A stretch of DNA of 64,000 bases from Azorinus chamasolen. Taxonomy: Eukaryota; Mollusca; Bivalvia; Cardiida; Solecurtidae. The stretch is taken from the NCBI GenBank assembly GCA_963576725.1, contig OY755241.1, positions 56,048,484-56,112,483 on the forward strand, read 5' to 3'. The notes below the pieces were generated by a model. It did no database searches, had not been told where the DNA came from, and saw nothing but the letters and a program-made list of their open reading frames with translations. The translations under genes were made by a program, and so were the position numbers. Shown one piece after another: positions 12,401 to 19,727 of this stretch (position 1 is the stretch's first letter; each line of letters begins with the position of its first letter).

Positions 12401-15029
12401 CTAGTATACCAGAGTGCTCATACACAAAAACATTACACCTAGTATACCAGAGTGCTCATACACACACATCATACACCTAGTATACCAGAGTGCTCATACA
12501 CACATACATTACACCTAGTATACCAGAGTGCTCATACACAAATACATTACACCTAGTATACCAGAGTGCTCATACACAAATACATTACACCTAGTATACC
12601 AGAGTGCTCATACACACATACATTACACCTAGTATACCAGAGTGCTCATACACACATACATTACACCTAGTATACCAGAGTGCTCATACACAAATATCAT
12701 ACTCCTATATACCAGAGGTCCAGATAAGATGCGTAAATTCAAACATTTTCAAGAAGAGCTTTTTTTTCCTCCTCCAAACCCTATACTATGACCACTCTTT
12801 AGAATTGCCTCTTCAAGACCACTCTAAAGAGTGCTCTTAGTATAGGATTTGGTGGGAAAATGACGATTTTACTATTAGTGTATGCACCTTTATCTGTAGT
12901 TCTGTATACCATACACAAAAAATTGAACAATTCTAAATTACCCTCAGGCATATGCTGGTTAGTTGTTCCAGATGCTTCTCTGCTGGTAAACTCTCGTCTA
13001 CCTGTTGGTACAAATCTGAAAAAAATAGAGATACTATATTAAGTAAAACAGGTTATGACAATGGCAAATATGCAAACAGTAGATCTGGATAATTTCCTGC
13101 ATCTTAGATTCTAAATGTACACTATGTACAATAAACTGTCATCAAACTTGACCAGATGGACCTTAACTCTTTCATTCATACAAACCCTATTTCATACCAT
13201 AAGCAAACAGAGCAGACCCAGATCAGACGGTTCCATTTTACTTAGGAAATCATAATAGATCCGACTCAACAGTTTGTACCAGTAACGAAAATTTATGTGT
13301 CCATACATTAGGATTGCCACAAATCAGAGGAAACAAAATTCCCTGACAAAATTTCAAATTTCCCCGACACATTTCATCGCGAAATTTGGCCTTTCTGTCA
13401 TAATTTCTGTAATACGTTATGGATATTTTAAAATATATAACCTTCATTCTCATGTTTTCAAAATTCCCTGACAGTTGCCTGACCTTGAAAAAAATTAAAT
13501 TACCCTGACTTTTCCCTGACGCGTGGCAACCCTGTACATCATTTATAAAACAAATCAGCAAATAAATACTCTTATCATTATTTCTTACATGAATATTCTA
13601 CAGGAAAGGGGTTAAAAATATAAAAGAATTTAATAAAAAAAGTTCCTTATTAATAATCATAAGTGAACTGATATTCAGTTTAGACAATGTAAAACATACT
13701 TGAGCATTCTGATTAAAAGTAAGAGTCACTTGGGGTATATTAACCCTTTCCCTGTTCTACAATTAGTCCAAATTTCAATACCTACCGAATATTCCTGGGC
13801 AAAATAGTCATAAAGAAATATGGAAGGTAGAACATTGTAGAGATTTTAGAAAGCAAAGAAACAGATCTTACCAATTTCTATTAGCAAACAGAGCAGACCC
13901 TGATCAGACGGCTCCTCTAGGAGCCGTCTGATCTGGGTCTACTCTGTTTGCAAATGCGTGAAAACACGTTTATATGAGGGAAAGGGTTAAACTCAGTATT
14001 CCCGACTTGTTATAATATGTACACAGCCAATGCAACATGAACCTTTTGAAACTGTCAACTTAACCCAGTCCCTCTTAGACACCTTTTGATGCCTTGCAAA
14101 AAGGGTGGACTCAGATCATACAGCACCTCTAGGTCCTATCTGATCTGGGCCTGCTCTGTTTGTGAATGGTATTTAACCCATTACCTCATAGGCTATTTTT
14201 AGATACAACCTATTTGAATAAATCTACTGAAAAGGAGCATTAACTAGAGAAAAGGAAAGTTTTAGAATTTTGTAGTTTGAAACCATTGTGATAAATAGAG
14301 CATTTGCTCCTATAGGAGCAAATGCTCTATTTATCACAATGGTTTCACAAAGTGACTTTTACTGAGAGTCGTCAATATGAGGGAATGGGTTAATGGAAAT
14401 GTCTCTACAGTTCCTTCTTAGGTAAAAAAAAAAAAAATCCAAAAAAATATCTTCTGTCCATGCTTCATTATAAAGATCTGTTTAATCCTTTACTTCATGA
14501 ATATTCATGTAATAAATAATGACATTATGAAACCGAAGGGCAGAAACTGTAGAATTATATCTATATCATATTAAAGCCAAAAGCAGTCAGATCAGAGTGG
14601 ACGGCTCCTATTATCCTATGGGAGTCATCTGATCTGGTTTTCTCTGTTTGTAAAAAGGTGTATCAAAGGGTTAAAGGTTATGAGACTTTGAATAATGTTC
14701 AAGTGGGAATGGGTTATTTTTAAAGAAGTATACTACAGGATTCATAACACTAAAACAATAGGGCATAGGCATATGGCCTCTTATTACATGTTTATCAAAA
14801 TGTTTATCATATACATTTGTATTTATTTCAAGAGGAACAAAACAGATAGCAACAAGCAACAGATAGCAACATAGCAGCTTATTGGTTCATTATCATATTG
14901 TTATAATATTAGTTATAAAATATTACAGGAATTCTTCAATATACCTTTTCCAAGTCTAGGAGAAAAATCTAGATTAATTTTTGCTGCTGCTAGACTAGAA
15001 CGTCTCCGCTTCTTTCTTGCTGTTGACAT
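272..15029 (-). CDS. DSN1: DSN1-like kinetochore protein, 7 exons, 3' end outside window
   Basis: Seven exons on the minus strand join with matching phases and consensus splice sites: 15029-14945, 13015-12942, 11769-11706, 8212-8137, 3009-2941, 1867-1796, 413-272. They give 194 residues from an ATG. The product starts with a basic stretch KKRRRSSLAAAKI, then helical segments, then a charged coiled-coil part with KKEEDDWYAYFKDLE. DSN1 is a subunit of the MIS12 complex that links CENP-C chromatin to the outer kinetochore. The family has an N-terminal basic serine motif that Aurora B phosphorylates, and later helices with a conserved Trp after a Glu-rich run; both are seen here in the right order. 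The last exon ends at a good donor (GTAGGT), so the C-terminus should lie left of base 1. Identity is inferred from recalled family pattern; the gene structure itself is much surer than the name. Confidence 0.6.
638..1800. repeat. DSN1-like intron 6: TTAA MITE copies and fragments
   Basis: The intron holds a family B fragment at 987-1178 (TTAACCCTTTACC start, GGATCCAACC.. region and half of the AATAGAGCATTTGCTCC hairpin; right arm lost), a diverged piece of the 7 kb repeat near 1255-1340, a hairpin remnant at 1385-1435, and a complete family A MITE at 1450-1700. A doubled short block (ggggtatcactacacagaa / ggggttccactacacagaa) sits at 1734-1775. No further coding was seen. Confidence 0.7.
1450..1700. 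mobile_element. Family A hairpin MITE (TTAA, piggyBac-like)
   Basis: Bounded by TTAA on both sides, with inverted ends CCTTTCCCTCATA and AGGGAAAGG. The centre is a near-perfect hairpin, GATCAGACGGCTCC.. / ..GGAGCCGTCTGATC, within gcaaacagagaagaccc and gggtctgctctattt. About 250 bp with no coding. TTAA duplication plus CCC-starting ends is the signature of piggyBac-type transposition; that class assignment is inference. Confidence 0.75.
1796..1867 (-). CDS. DSN1: DSN1-like exon 6 (conserved Trp)
   Basis: 72 nt between ATTTCAG and GTATTA. It encodes KKEEDDWYAYFKDLETRAA. A Trp after a charged run matches the most recognisable part of the DSN1/Mis13 family (in the vertebrate protein a similar ER..W.QLL pattern). 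This exon contributes most to the assignment. Confidence 0.65.
2010..2262. mobile_element. Family A MITE, reverse orientation, degraded ends
   Basis: Reads ccctttccctgttcta ... agcaaacagagcacaccctgatcagacg ... tctgatctgggtctactctgtttgc ... gagggaaaggg. The outer TTAA sites have decayed (ttat and tata). It lies in DSN1-like intron 5. Confidence 0.6.
2262..2809. mobile_element. Family D hairpin MITE carrying a nested SINE
   Basis: The left part has the hairpin core (acagagtaaacccaattcagacgactcc ... gtctgctctgtttgc) and the family D tail ataaatattcatggag. The tail is cut by a SINE at about 2470-2790 and resumes as catggagtaaagggttaa. Removing the SINE restores the family D 3' end seen intact near 55540 and 57180. 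Confidence 0.65.
2466..2793 (-). mobile_element. tRNA-derived SINE with GTGA-repeat tail
   Basis: On the minus strand it starts with a tRNA-like region near 2790-2700: an A-box-like segment ctctggtagagcatccgcc and a B-box-like gtcgtgggctcgatccctg, the internal RNA polymerase III promoter layout. The body follows, then a tail of (ACTC)n read as gagtgagtgagtgagtg on the plus strand. It is flanked by catggagt on both sides, a target duplication. The body motif gttggacgtaaaacccc with an actcactc tail recurs near 24240. Confidence 0.75.
2941..3009 (-). CDS. DSN1: DSN1-like exon 5
   Basis: 69 nt with a TTTTCAG acceptor and GTGAGT donor. It encodes LPNPVNIEIDETAKKMEARI, the start of the coiled-coil part. 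Confidence 0.65.
3338..5640. repeat. AACAAGAG-ended repeat interrupted by a tandem-array element
   Basis: The outer repeat starts ttaacaagagctgtcc followed by a short GC-rich palindrome (tgtccgcagacagcgcgc), continues to about 3480, and resumes near 5268 (taacatgtataccaaag). A second partial copy of the same region follows at 5370-5600, ending in a small hairpin tccactttttgaaaagtgga. The nested element sits at a ttaaca site in the outer repeat. Confidence 0.6.
3481..5267 (+). mobile_element. Pearl-like element, ~155-bp tandem core plus ACGG microsatellite
   Basis: About nine units of 153-156 bp run from about 3767 to 5146, each with gggcaataactcc, gttatggaccttgtgcatg, tgacacttcctctc and tatatgaagtttcaa. 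The array is followed by gacagacagacggacagacg (5147-5178). The ends carry complementary motifs (gatgtctcccc at 3507; gggggagacat near 5258). Flank, tandem core, ACGG/ACAG microsatellite and short inverted ends is the published layout of bivalve 'pearl' elements, thought related to non-autonomous Helitrons. Some units read open for tens of codons, but that is repeat translation. Confidence 0.75.
5826..5985. mobile_element. Family F hairpin MITE, partial
   Basis: Contains tagctcctttatctca, an arm accctatactgtgaacac, the loop side cctcttctatatgattctaaag, and the return arm gtcacatcatagagtttggtg. Other copies lie at 12.7, 51.7, 55.7, 58.8, 61.7 and 62.7 kb. Confidence 0.6.
6080..6400. repeat. Degraded hairpin MITE remnants
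   Basis: Pieces of families A and D can be made out (tttcatgacattgcaaac, accatctgctcagggtctgctctgttt near 6200-6245). The left arm is eroded. Nothing coding is supported. Confidence 0.45.
6418..6945 (+). repeat. 57-bp minisatellite, about nine to ten units
   Basis: Unit begins cctggcacgcgcgttag and includes gatgaaccttcagttcaac and taatcatcacttgtag. As 57 is a multiple of three, it reads open as a 19-residue repeat (SPGTRVSDEPSVQLIITCR). A 1-nt shorter junction near 6698 shifts the frame, and no gene context or splice sites were seen, so I treat it as a satellite. Units differ mainly by CpG to TpG changes (cacgcg/catgcg/catgtg). Confidence 0.85.
7000..7915. repeat. Diverged ~180-bp tandem repeat, about five units
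   Basis: Each unit carries gaaggaggagtttgtgaca, ccatgtttcatgcaaaaatg, a ggggagataattctgcaatg-type motif and accattcatggttattatg. Units start near 7015, 7200, 7385, 7555 and 7735. A lone piece near 1255-1310 suggests it belongs to a dispersed element. Confidence 0.7.
8137..8212 (-). CDS. DSN1: DSN1-like exon 4
   Basis: 76 nt between CATTTCAG and a consensus GTAAGT donor. It encodes LTKIPDVLSEADLQESF and following residues, an amphipathic helix; entry phase 1 and exit phase 2 match exons 3 and 5. Confidence 0.65.
8507..8759. mobile_element. Family A hairpin MITE, complete
   Basis: TTAA, ccctttccctcatatac, hairpin gatcagacgactcctagaggagccatctgatc, tail ending gaacaggaaaggg and TTAA. It lies in DSN1-like intron 3, 0.3 kb upstream of exon 4 on the minus strand. 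Confidence 0.75.
8773..9120. mobile_element. Family A MITE, reverse orientation, interrupted
   Basis: Starts ttaaccctggttccctg and reaches agaccctgatcagacggctc near 8950. About 120 bp of other repeat (piece of a family A/D tail, ttcctggttcagtattc) then intervenes, and the right arm gctgtctgatctgggtctac resumes near 9078. The outer right end is missing. Confidence 0.55.
9170..9310. repeat. 39-bp triplicate ending in an AACAAGAG terminus
   Basis: Three units of gtgtggttgtattcaacg + ataagatttaacaagagcc, followed by a GC palindrome (gccgcgtgcggcgcc). The end resembles the AACAAGAG + small hairpin terminus seen near 3338 and 38590. Confidence 0.7.
9310..10265. other. DSN1-like intron 3, no gene recognised
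   Basis: The left part has mollusc 'aagggccataactct' repeat. A minus-strand ORF at 10089-9850 (79 codons, ATG start, begins MATYEHRDLDRFIGVYMYY) is intact but unlike anything I recognise and has no supporting context. The rest is AT-rich. Confidence 0.5.
10266..10485. mobile_element. Family E MITE (TA, mariner-like)
   Basis: Inverted ends CAGTAAAAC..CTCTCTATAAC and gttatagagaggttttactg, TA at both borders. The long inner hairpin is caggtggctgcttaaagc .. gaacgctcctataggagcg .. gctttaagcagccacctg. Best full copy is at 53022-53229. TA borders point to Tc1/mariner-type mobilisation (inference). Confidence 0.75.
10811..11229. mobile_element. Family G inverted-repeat MITE with nested family B MITE
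   Basis: Arms agggctgtttcatttaaatg ... caggaaggcac at 10811 and gtgccttcctg ... catttaaatggaacagccct ending 11229 are reverse complements over about 45 bp. A complete family B MITE (10861-11089, TTAA borders, cattgtgataaatagagc hairpin) sits inside. Confidence 0.75.
10861..11089. mobile_element. Family B hairpin MITE (TTAA)
   Basis: TTAACCCATTCCC start, GGGAATGGGTTAA end, and a central perfect palindrome of aaccattgtgataaatagagcatttgctcc with its complement. It carries ctctttgaacaaatctacc, common to all family B copies. The TTAA target and CCC start match family A although the inner sequence is unrelated. Confidence 0.8.
11229..11451. mobile_element. Family B MITE, adjoining a family C copy
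   Basis: Degraded left end (tgacccattcccc), hairpin arms gataaaaagagcatttgctc / gagctctatctatcacaatgg, right end gaatgggTTAA. The right TTAA is shared with the next element, so two TTAA elements abut at one site. Confidence 0.7.
11448..11696. mobile_element. Family C hairpin MITE (TTAA, CCCTTCGCTTGC ends)
   Basis: Left end TTAACCCTTCGATTGCTATTC, right end gcaagagaagagTTAA. The hairpin is gtgaagacccagatgagacagctcctgc .. gcaggagctgtctcatcagggtctgcac. Sister copies at 32888-33137 and 63512-63765. It ends 8 nt inside DSN1-like intron 3. Confidence 0.75.
11706..11769 (-). CDS. DSN1: DSN1-like exon 3
   Basis: 64 nt, acceptor TTGTTTCAG, donor GTATGC. It encodes FAVDKVSSETESQETKNQ.. in phase with its neighbours. 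Its donor sits only 8 nt from the end of a TTAA-type MITE (11448-11696). Confidence 0.65.
11868..12207. mobile_element. TA-bordered hairpin MITE with GTGCTCCCTC ends
   Basis: Inverted ends TACAGTGCTCCCTC (11868) and GAGGGAGCACTGTA (12207). The centre has a hairpin accctatgttgtgaccactc .. tatagagtggtcataacat. That inner arm resembles family F arms. TA borders suggest mariner-type mobility. A block ttgttataaggagggaatc / ttgttatagggaggg also repeats inside. Confidence 0.7.
12375..12716. repeat. 38-bp minisatellite, nine units
   Basis: Units agtgctcatacacaaatac + attacacctagtataccag start at 12375, 12413, 12451, 12489, 12527, 12565, 12603, 12641 and 12679; the last is diverged. Clean period, little variation. 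Confidence 0.9.
12716..12905. mobile_element. Family F hairpin MITE
   Basis: Starts aggtccagataagatgcg, hairpin aaaccctatactatgaccac .. attctaaag-type loop .. gagtgctcttagtatagg, end gtatgcacctttatctgtag. It lies just beyond exon 2 of the DSN1-like gene. Confidence 0.7.
12942..13015 (-). CDS. DSN1: DSN1-like exon 2
   Basis: 74 nt between a TTTTTTTCAG acceptor and a GTAATT donor. The first two bases complete an Asp codon begun in exon 1. It encodes a predicted helix containing LPAEKHLEQLTSICLR and ends in phase 0. A family F hairpin MITE lies just beyond its donor. Confidence 0.65.
13307..13535. mobile_element. Short element with GGTTGCCAC-type inverted ends
   Basis: Left tagGATTGCCACaaatcagagg, right gacgcgTGGCAACCCTG. 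The inner sequence has repeated aaattccctgac blocks. A sister copy is at 50213-50477 with left end CAGGGTTGCCAC. CAGGG-type ends with central A/T-rich filler suggest a hAT-derived MITE. Confidence 0.6.
13740..13990. mobile_element. Family A MITE, reverse orientation, complete
   Basis: TTAA borders, left ccctttccctgttcta, right gagggaaaggg, hairpin accctgatcagacggctcctctaggagccgt + ctgatctgggtctac. One of the best preserved copies. Confidence 0.8.
14173..14393. mobile_element. Family B hairpin MITE
   Basis: TTAACCCATTACC start, GGGAATGGGTTAA end, perfect inner palindrome caaatgctctatttatc / gataaatagagcatttg. A diverged family A/D remnant precedes it (14065-14165) and another follows (14540-14680). 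Confidence 0.75.
14945..15029 (-). CDS. DSN1: DSN1-like exon 1 (start codon)
   Basis: Coding starts at ATG (15029-15027) and runs 85 nt to a GTATAT donor. It encodes MSTARKKRRRSSL followed by AAAKINLDF and ends in phase 1. The RRRSSL run has the form of an Aurora B/PKA-type site, as in the DSN1 basic motif. No other in-frame ATG with a better context was noted upstream. Confidence 0.65.
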
Positions 15030-16330
15030 TTTGATACTATTTATGATGTTTGAAGGCTTTTATCGTTTTCTATTCTGTAAAAGACAACAACAAAACCATA
15101 CACAATCCTGCATGGCAGTAATGCTCATTAGTGAGTGATCACCATTACTATAAAAGGAGAAGAAGAAAGAATGGTGATATCGAGCTACTTCCGGTTTTAA
15201 CAATATCCCGGTAGAGTACACCTGTAGGCGTTAAAACTGATTTAGGTTAGGACGTTCCTCAGTACACACTTAATGAATTGATTCCTGTCAGGTTGGACTT
15301 TCTTCCAAAATATGACATAGTTCTTAAATAAAGACATGCAGTAGTATAAATCTGTATTAAATGATGAAAAACAGTTATTTTTTGGTTGCTTTTAATCAAC
15401 TTACCGGGTAATCCTTTTCCTTCTAGTGTTTTAGTATATGTAAAGCTGTAAACAGTAACCACTATATTGCACTCGCGTGTGAACACTCGCATCGCGTGAC
15501 AATGAGTGTGAATTCTGGACTTTTTTCAGTCAATTTTATAGCCGTCAATTGAATATATTCCCAATGGCAAAAAGTATATTTTTTCCCAAATTTCAGAGAA
15601 AAATTCAAAATTAAAAGAAAAGATATGAAGATGATGATAGGAAATCGGCAAGAGCTGGCAAACTTCTCCATTTTTGCGAAGCAGGGGATCAATCATTAAT
15701 AATAATTAGTCAAATAAATTGATAAAATCATTAAACTGATTAATTAGTCGAACATATTCTATTGTTCAGGCAACAGTGTAGACCCTGATAAGACTCAAGA
15801 TTACATATTCTATCTATCTATCTATCTAGTAATTTCTGCCTCACACCCTCACGGGTAATTTCGGGCAGTGCGCGTCTGTGCCTGTTAGTAGAGTTAAGAA
15901 CAGTATAAAAGATAAGGATTAGCAATGAAACAAAGTTAAGAATGTTAGAACTTAGCAGGAAAAAGAGTAAAAACAAGATAATGCGCATGCGATAATGCGC
16001 ATGCGTCGTGCCGTTCTGACGTTCTTTTCTGAGCTCCTGATTTTTTTCTCAAAAAACAATATTGCAGGGCTTTTCTTTACAAATTTGTAGTTTATTTATA
16101 CAAATAAAGACATCATTCATCAGAATGTACATGTCCAGTTAATATAACACAAAATTTGGGCCATTAACCCATTCCCGCATATTGACGCATAAATAATTTA
16201 TAAGTTGAATACATTAACTGTTTGGAGACTCGTGCTGGTTTACAAGCACTTTAGATTTTGCGCCATTGTGGAGATGCTAGCGAATCGTAGCTCTATTTAG
16301 GAATAGAGCTACGTTATCGTATCCAAGTCA
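15030..16330. other. Upstream of DSN1-like gene, repeat-rich
   Basis: The segment upstream of the DSN1-like ATG holds a block ggtgatatcgagctacttcc (15172) that recurs at 28328, a (tcta)n run near 15810, a palindromic GC segment ataatgcgcatgcg (doubled, 15980-16005), and a family B-like tail near 16165. I see no clear TATA box or CpG cluster that would define a promoter. Confidence 0.5.
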
Positions 16331-16850
16331 TTTCATGCACTGTTATTTTATTTAATGTTTTATGCCACTTTGCTTTCTATGCTTATGCTTTGTATTTTGT
16401 TTATATGAAATTTCCGTGTCAAAAGCTTTACCGAGCGTATGTTATCTGTTGAATCTGCACCGACTTGTAAATGAATATCACTTGACACTTGAACTGCAAA
16501 AGTTGACTCGCGAAAACGCATGACAGTTATCTCAGGTCGACTTTTGCATCCATTTCACAAAGCTATTTGAACAATACATTTTGCACGCCTTGTTGTTATC
16601 AACATAAAGAGGGTGGGGCAAACAAGAGTTTCACAGAAATATTGCTACATAAGTCATATTCTGTTTACCGTATGTGTATTTTCCGTCTTAGCCGCGGGAA
16701 CCATTTCAAACAATGGACAAGACTAATTCACCAGCAGCACCGGTTCGGGGTAAAAAAGCGGACAAGTCTGTTTCCCAGAATAAGGACATTCGAGATAACC
16801 GCCACAAACACACTCCTTACAAAATACAAAGGTGAATTTGCTGACAACTC
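16325..16850 (+). repeat. 3'-tail plus leader of a retroelement, copy 1
   Basis: 16330-16450 (catgcactgttattttatt .. tttgctttctatgcttatg .. gtcaaaagctttaccgagc) matches 27368-27475, which follows the Penelope-like RT. The next part contains caccgacttgtaa and cgcgggaaccatttcaaac and matches 28040-28216. Tail joined to leader at two loci fits the tandem arrangement common in Penelope-like elements (inference). Confidence 0.55.
16713..16835 (+). CDS. Short basic ORF of a duplicated element, 40 codons
   Basis: ATG to TGA, reads MDKTNSPAAPVRGKKADKSV at its start and is rich in Lys/Arg. The copy at 28079 has the same frame with one Pro to Ser change and a slightly earlier stop. Conservation may reflect recent copying rather than selection. 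It could be the beginning of a retroelement ORF1. No function is claimed. Confidence 0.35.
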   Translation: MDKTNSPAAPVRGKKADKSVSQNKDIRDNRHKHTPYKIQR

Positions 16851-16854
16851 AGGC

Positions 16855-18175
16855 ACGTACCCAGGTGGGGGCTCGGGGGCCCGCCCATCATGGTCCTCTT
16901 GTTCAACTGTAACATTTGATGTTTGTAGTTTTGATCAGGGTGTTTTCACATTTAGAAGAAAGTATTGTGATGCTATCGTTAGTTGAGTGTATATTTACTT
17001 CTATCTATCTATCTATCTATCTCTGTGTACTGCCAACCCCTCTCTCGAGTGTTATAGGCAGGAAAAGGTGCACGTCGGAACTGTTAGTAGCAAAAGGTGA
17101 TAGGGATAAGAACCTGGTAATGAGTATTTTCAGGTCAGTGAGAGACATGAACAAGGTTCAAGTCATAGATAAAATATTAGCATATTAGTGAGATGTGGAA
17201 AAGATTAAAAGTAAAAACACTAGTATGTAACTAATACTGCATCCTCACCACTGCCTGCCTGAATTGGTCAAGGTCAGGCAGGGTTGCGATGTTACAGGGA
17301 AGCTGGTTCCAAAGGGTAATACAATGGGGAAAGAATGAGAATTTGCGGTAGTCTGATGTAACCTGTATTTGTCTAAGTGAGAGAGGGTGCATATGTCTAG
17401 TTGATCTAAGTGGTTTTACAATGTAGGGTGGAAGACTGGTGGATACTAAGTTATGGTAAATCTTAAAGAACATAATAAGGCGGAAGTCAAGTCTGCGGTG
17501 TTCGAGAGATCGCAATACTTGGGTATTTTGCTTTTTTATATAATTTGGTAATGTTCAGAAAAACAAAATAATATAATTTTATGTATTTGCATTTCAGTTA
17601 TTTATACTTACAGAAAGTATTTTTTTCTTCCTTTAGCCAATCTTGAAAATAACAGTTTTTAGCCATATTGCATAAAATTAATTAATTTTGAAAATTCAAA
17701 AGGATTTTCATTGTGATCAATGAATAAAAGAATGGGCATTTTCTTTTAAAAGTAAAATATATTTATATAGACAATTGATATACTTATGTTTCTTATTTTA
17801 ATAAATAAATGGAGATGATTTTCAAAAAAAATCTGTATTAGCCCTTTTAATTGTTATCTTGCCAATCTTGGTAGATCAACATGCATGTCCTTAAATAAAG
17901 ACATAAGCAGATGTTAGTTCTGAGATGAATAATGCCGAGCCTGTCCATGGCAAAAAACTTTAATCATGATCAAATGTATGTCTGTTTGTCAAAGGCAAAA
18001 CTTTAATCATGATCATATGTTTGTCTGTCTGTTTGTCAATGGCGAAAATCTTTAGTAATTATCACATGTTTGTCTAATGATCACATGTCTGTCTGTCAAT
18101 GGCAAAAAAACTTTAACCAAGATCACGTCTGTCTGTCAATGGAAAAAACTTCAAAAAAGTCATGATCACATGTTG
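16855..18175. mobile_element. hAT-like repeat copy, interrupted by ~930 bp
   Basis: 16855-16960 (gtacccaggtgggggctcg .. gatgtttgtagttttgatcag) and 17890-18175 (aataaagacataagcagatg .. ctgtccatggcaaaaaac) are contiguous at 46020-46140. Here they are separated by an insert with a (tatc)n run and a LINE 3' fragment. The right part contains a loose tandem of ggcaaaaaactttaatcatg + gtctgtctgtcaatg units. Confidence 0.6.
17225..17530 (-). pseudogene. LINE reverse transcriptase C-terminal fragment
   Basis: The minus strand reads about 90 codons matching the extreme C-terminus of jockey/CR1-type LINE ORF2: RRLDFRLIMFFKIYHNLV, a TR..H segment, and FSFFPHCITLWNQLP near the end. The same pattern (YSFYPRTICQWNMLP) ends the RT at 30.0 kb. 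No RT catalytic core is present, so it is a 5'-truncated insertion. Confidence 0.7.
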
Positions 18176-18592
18176 GTTCACGCTACTAGCAGTAGCACGT
18201 TATGGGTTTGTCTTTGACTTTGTTTTACCTTATCTAAAATACCTTTCTTGTTTAAATAGTATAAAGGTCAGATTAAATACTCAACATGAACACGATTTGG
18301 GGAGTTTTAAGAGTTTTATTTTGAGTCAACTGATTTTGGATCCATTCACAATGTGAATCACATTTTATTTTTAAATAGCTAGTACATCATGAAATCGAAT
18401 ACATTAATTATACAGAATCGTCAAAACATGTCATTGATCAGTGATGGAGACAGTGATCATGACATCTGTCATGCTTTTCACTGTTTATATCAAACAGAAA
18501 CACCCATCCCCAGTAAATTCATTGACATTGTTAGCAGATGTTAATAATAATATATCAGTTCACTAATAAATTTCAATTGTTAACTTAGATCT
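18175..18592. other. Intergenic, no feature seen
   Basis: AT-rich. No repeat family found elsewhere in the window and no convincing promoter element was recognised, although the next exon begins immediately to the right. Confidence 0.4.
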
Positions 18593-18745
18593 ATGTCGAG
18601 TGACGAAACACAACCACCTGAGCCTGCTGTAGTACTCATCAGCTCAGAGTCTGACTCAGAAGGTGCCATCGCCAGCGGGTCAGCAGATCTGTTTGACTCA
18701 CCAGACAGACCAGAGCCGGCAACAGAGTTAAACAGAAAGAGACAG
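18593..18745 (+). CDS. Exon 1 of the coiled-coil/Tudor-like gene
   Basis: ATG (18593) through 51 codons to a GTTTGA donor, phase 0. It reads MSSDETQPPEPAVVLISSES and is acidic and Ser/Pro-rich, ending NRKRQ. Its pairing with the downstream body is inferred from strand, phase and adjacency. Confidence 0.5.
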
Positions 18746-19073
18746 GTTTGATGTTTACACATACTACATCTTATACTTAACCCTTCGCTTGCTATTCACA
18801 TAAATATACCTATCTGTGAATAGTGAAGACCAAGATGAGAAATCTTTGCTATTCATGTTTTGTTTAGATGTATCTGTCAATACATGTGATATATCCCTAT
18901 TCAATAGAGGGACCTTAAAAATAGGGGCACTTTTTGACCTAAAATGTAAATCTCTCATTTTTGAGCTGTCAAATATTCTTCATTGTCTGTAATGAGTTTC
19001 AAAATCTCCCTGTTTGTGACAAAGTATCCAGGTATTATCTGTTCCAATAATATTCACATGCAAATTTTTACAG

Positions 19074-19265
19074 GCTTCCCCTGTGAGTGAGGAATCGGAT
19101 TTGGATTTTGGAGAGAACCCAGTACTTGAGCGACCTGTCAGAGTAAGTGAGGTGGTTAGGAAGCACAGGCAGGAGAGAGCAAAGAGGACCAAGACAGAAA
19201 AAGCAGAAAAAGCAGAGAAACAAACAAAAGTCGTGCTGCCTCATCATTTTGGTACCTCCAGCAAG
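19074..19265 (+). CDS. Exon 2, Lys/Glu-rich NLS-like segment
   Basis: 192 nt between TTTTTACAG and GTATGT. It encodes SPVSEESDLDFGENP, then a basic run KRTKTEKAEKAEKQTK and LPHHFGTSSK. An internal GTAAGT at 19143 is a strong potential alternative donor. Confidence 0.5.
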
Positions 19266-19364
19266 GTATGTAAACAGAATAGGGAACTTTAATTCATACT
19301 TTATATATTATCATATAACTGGCAATAATGCAGAATACAACCTGAAAAGGCTATATATATATAT

Positions 19365-19579
19365 TTAACCCTTTCCCTGATATTGAGGACTTTTGACGAC
19401 TCTGTAAAGTATTGTGATAAATAGAGCATTTGCTCCTATAGGAGCAAATGCTCTATTTATCACAATGGATTCAAACTACAAAATTAAAAAAAAATCATTT
19501 TCTCTAGTTAATAATCATTTTCGGTGGATTTATTAAAAAAAGGTTGTATCTAAAAATAGCCTATGAGGTAATAGGTTAA
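19365..19579. mobile_element. Family B hairpin MITE
   Basis: TTAA borders, palindrome gataaatagagcatttgc .. gcaaatgctctatttatc, tail gcctatgaggtaataggTTAA. Its left end reads ccctttccctgatattg, a family A-type terminus on a family B body. It sits in intron 2 of the broken gene. Confidence 0.7.
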
Positions 19580-19583
19580 AAGA

Positions 19584-19727
19584 AGACTAAATGATGTTAT
19601 ATGGCTATAAATTATTTATAAATTCATTTATTTGACGCGTTTCACCAAATCATCAGGCGCAGTTGAAAGTATTATTGTTAACATAGTCATTAAAAAAAAT
19701 TAACAGCCATATAACATCATTTAGTCT
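19584..19727. mobile_element. Small foldback element, 23-bp perfect inverted ends
   Basis: agactaaatgatgttatatg + gct at 19584 and its exact complement at 19705-19727 flank about 100 bp containing gacgcgtttcaccaaatc. It lies immediately after the family B MITE. Confidence 0.65.

Noticed and set aside
12375..12716. Regular 38-bp repeat considered as a CRISPR-like array
   Set aside because: Whole units repeat without unique spacers, and the genome is eukaryotic.
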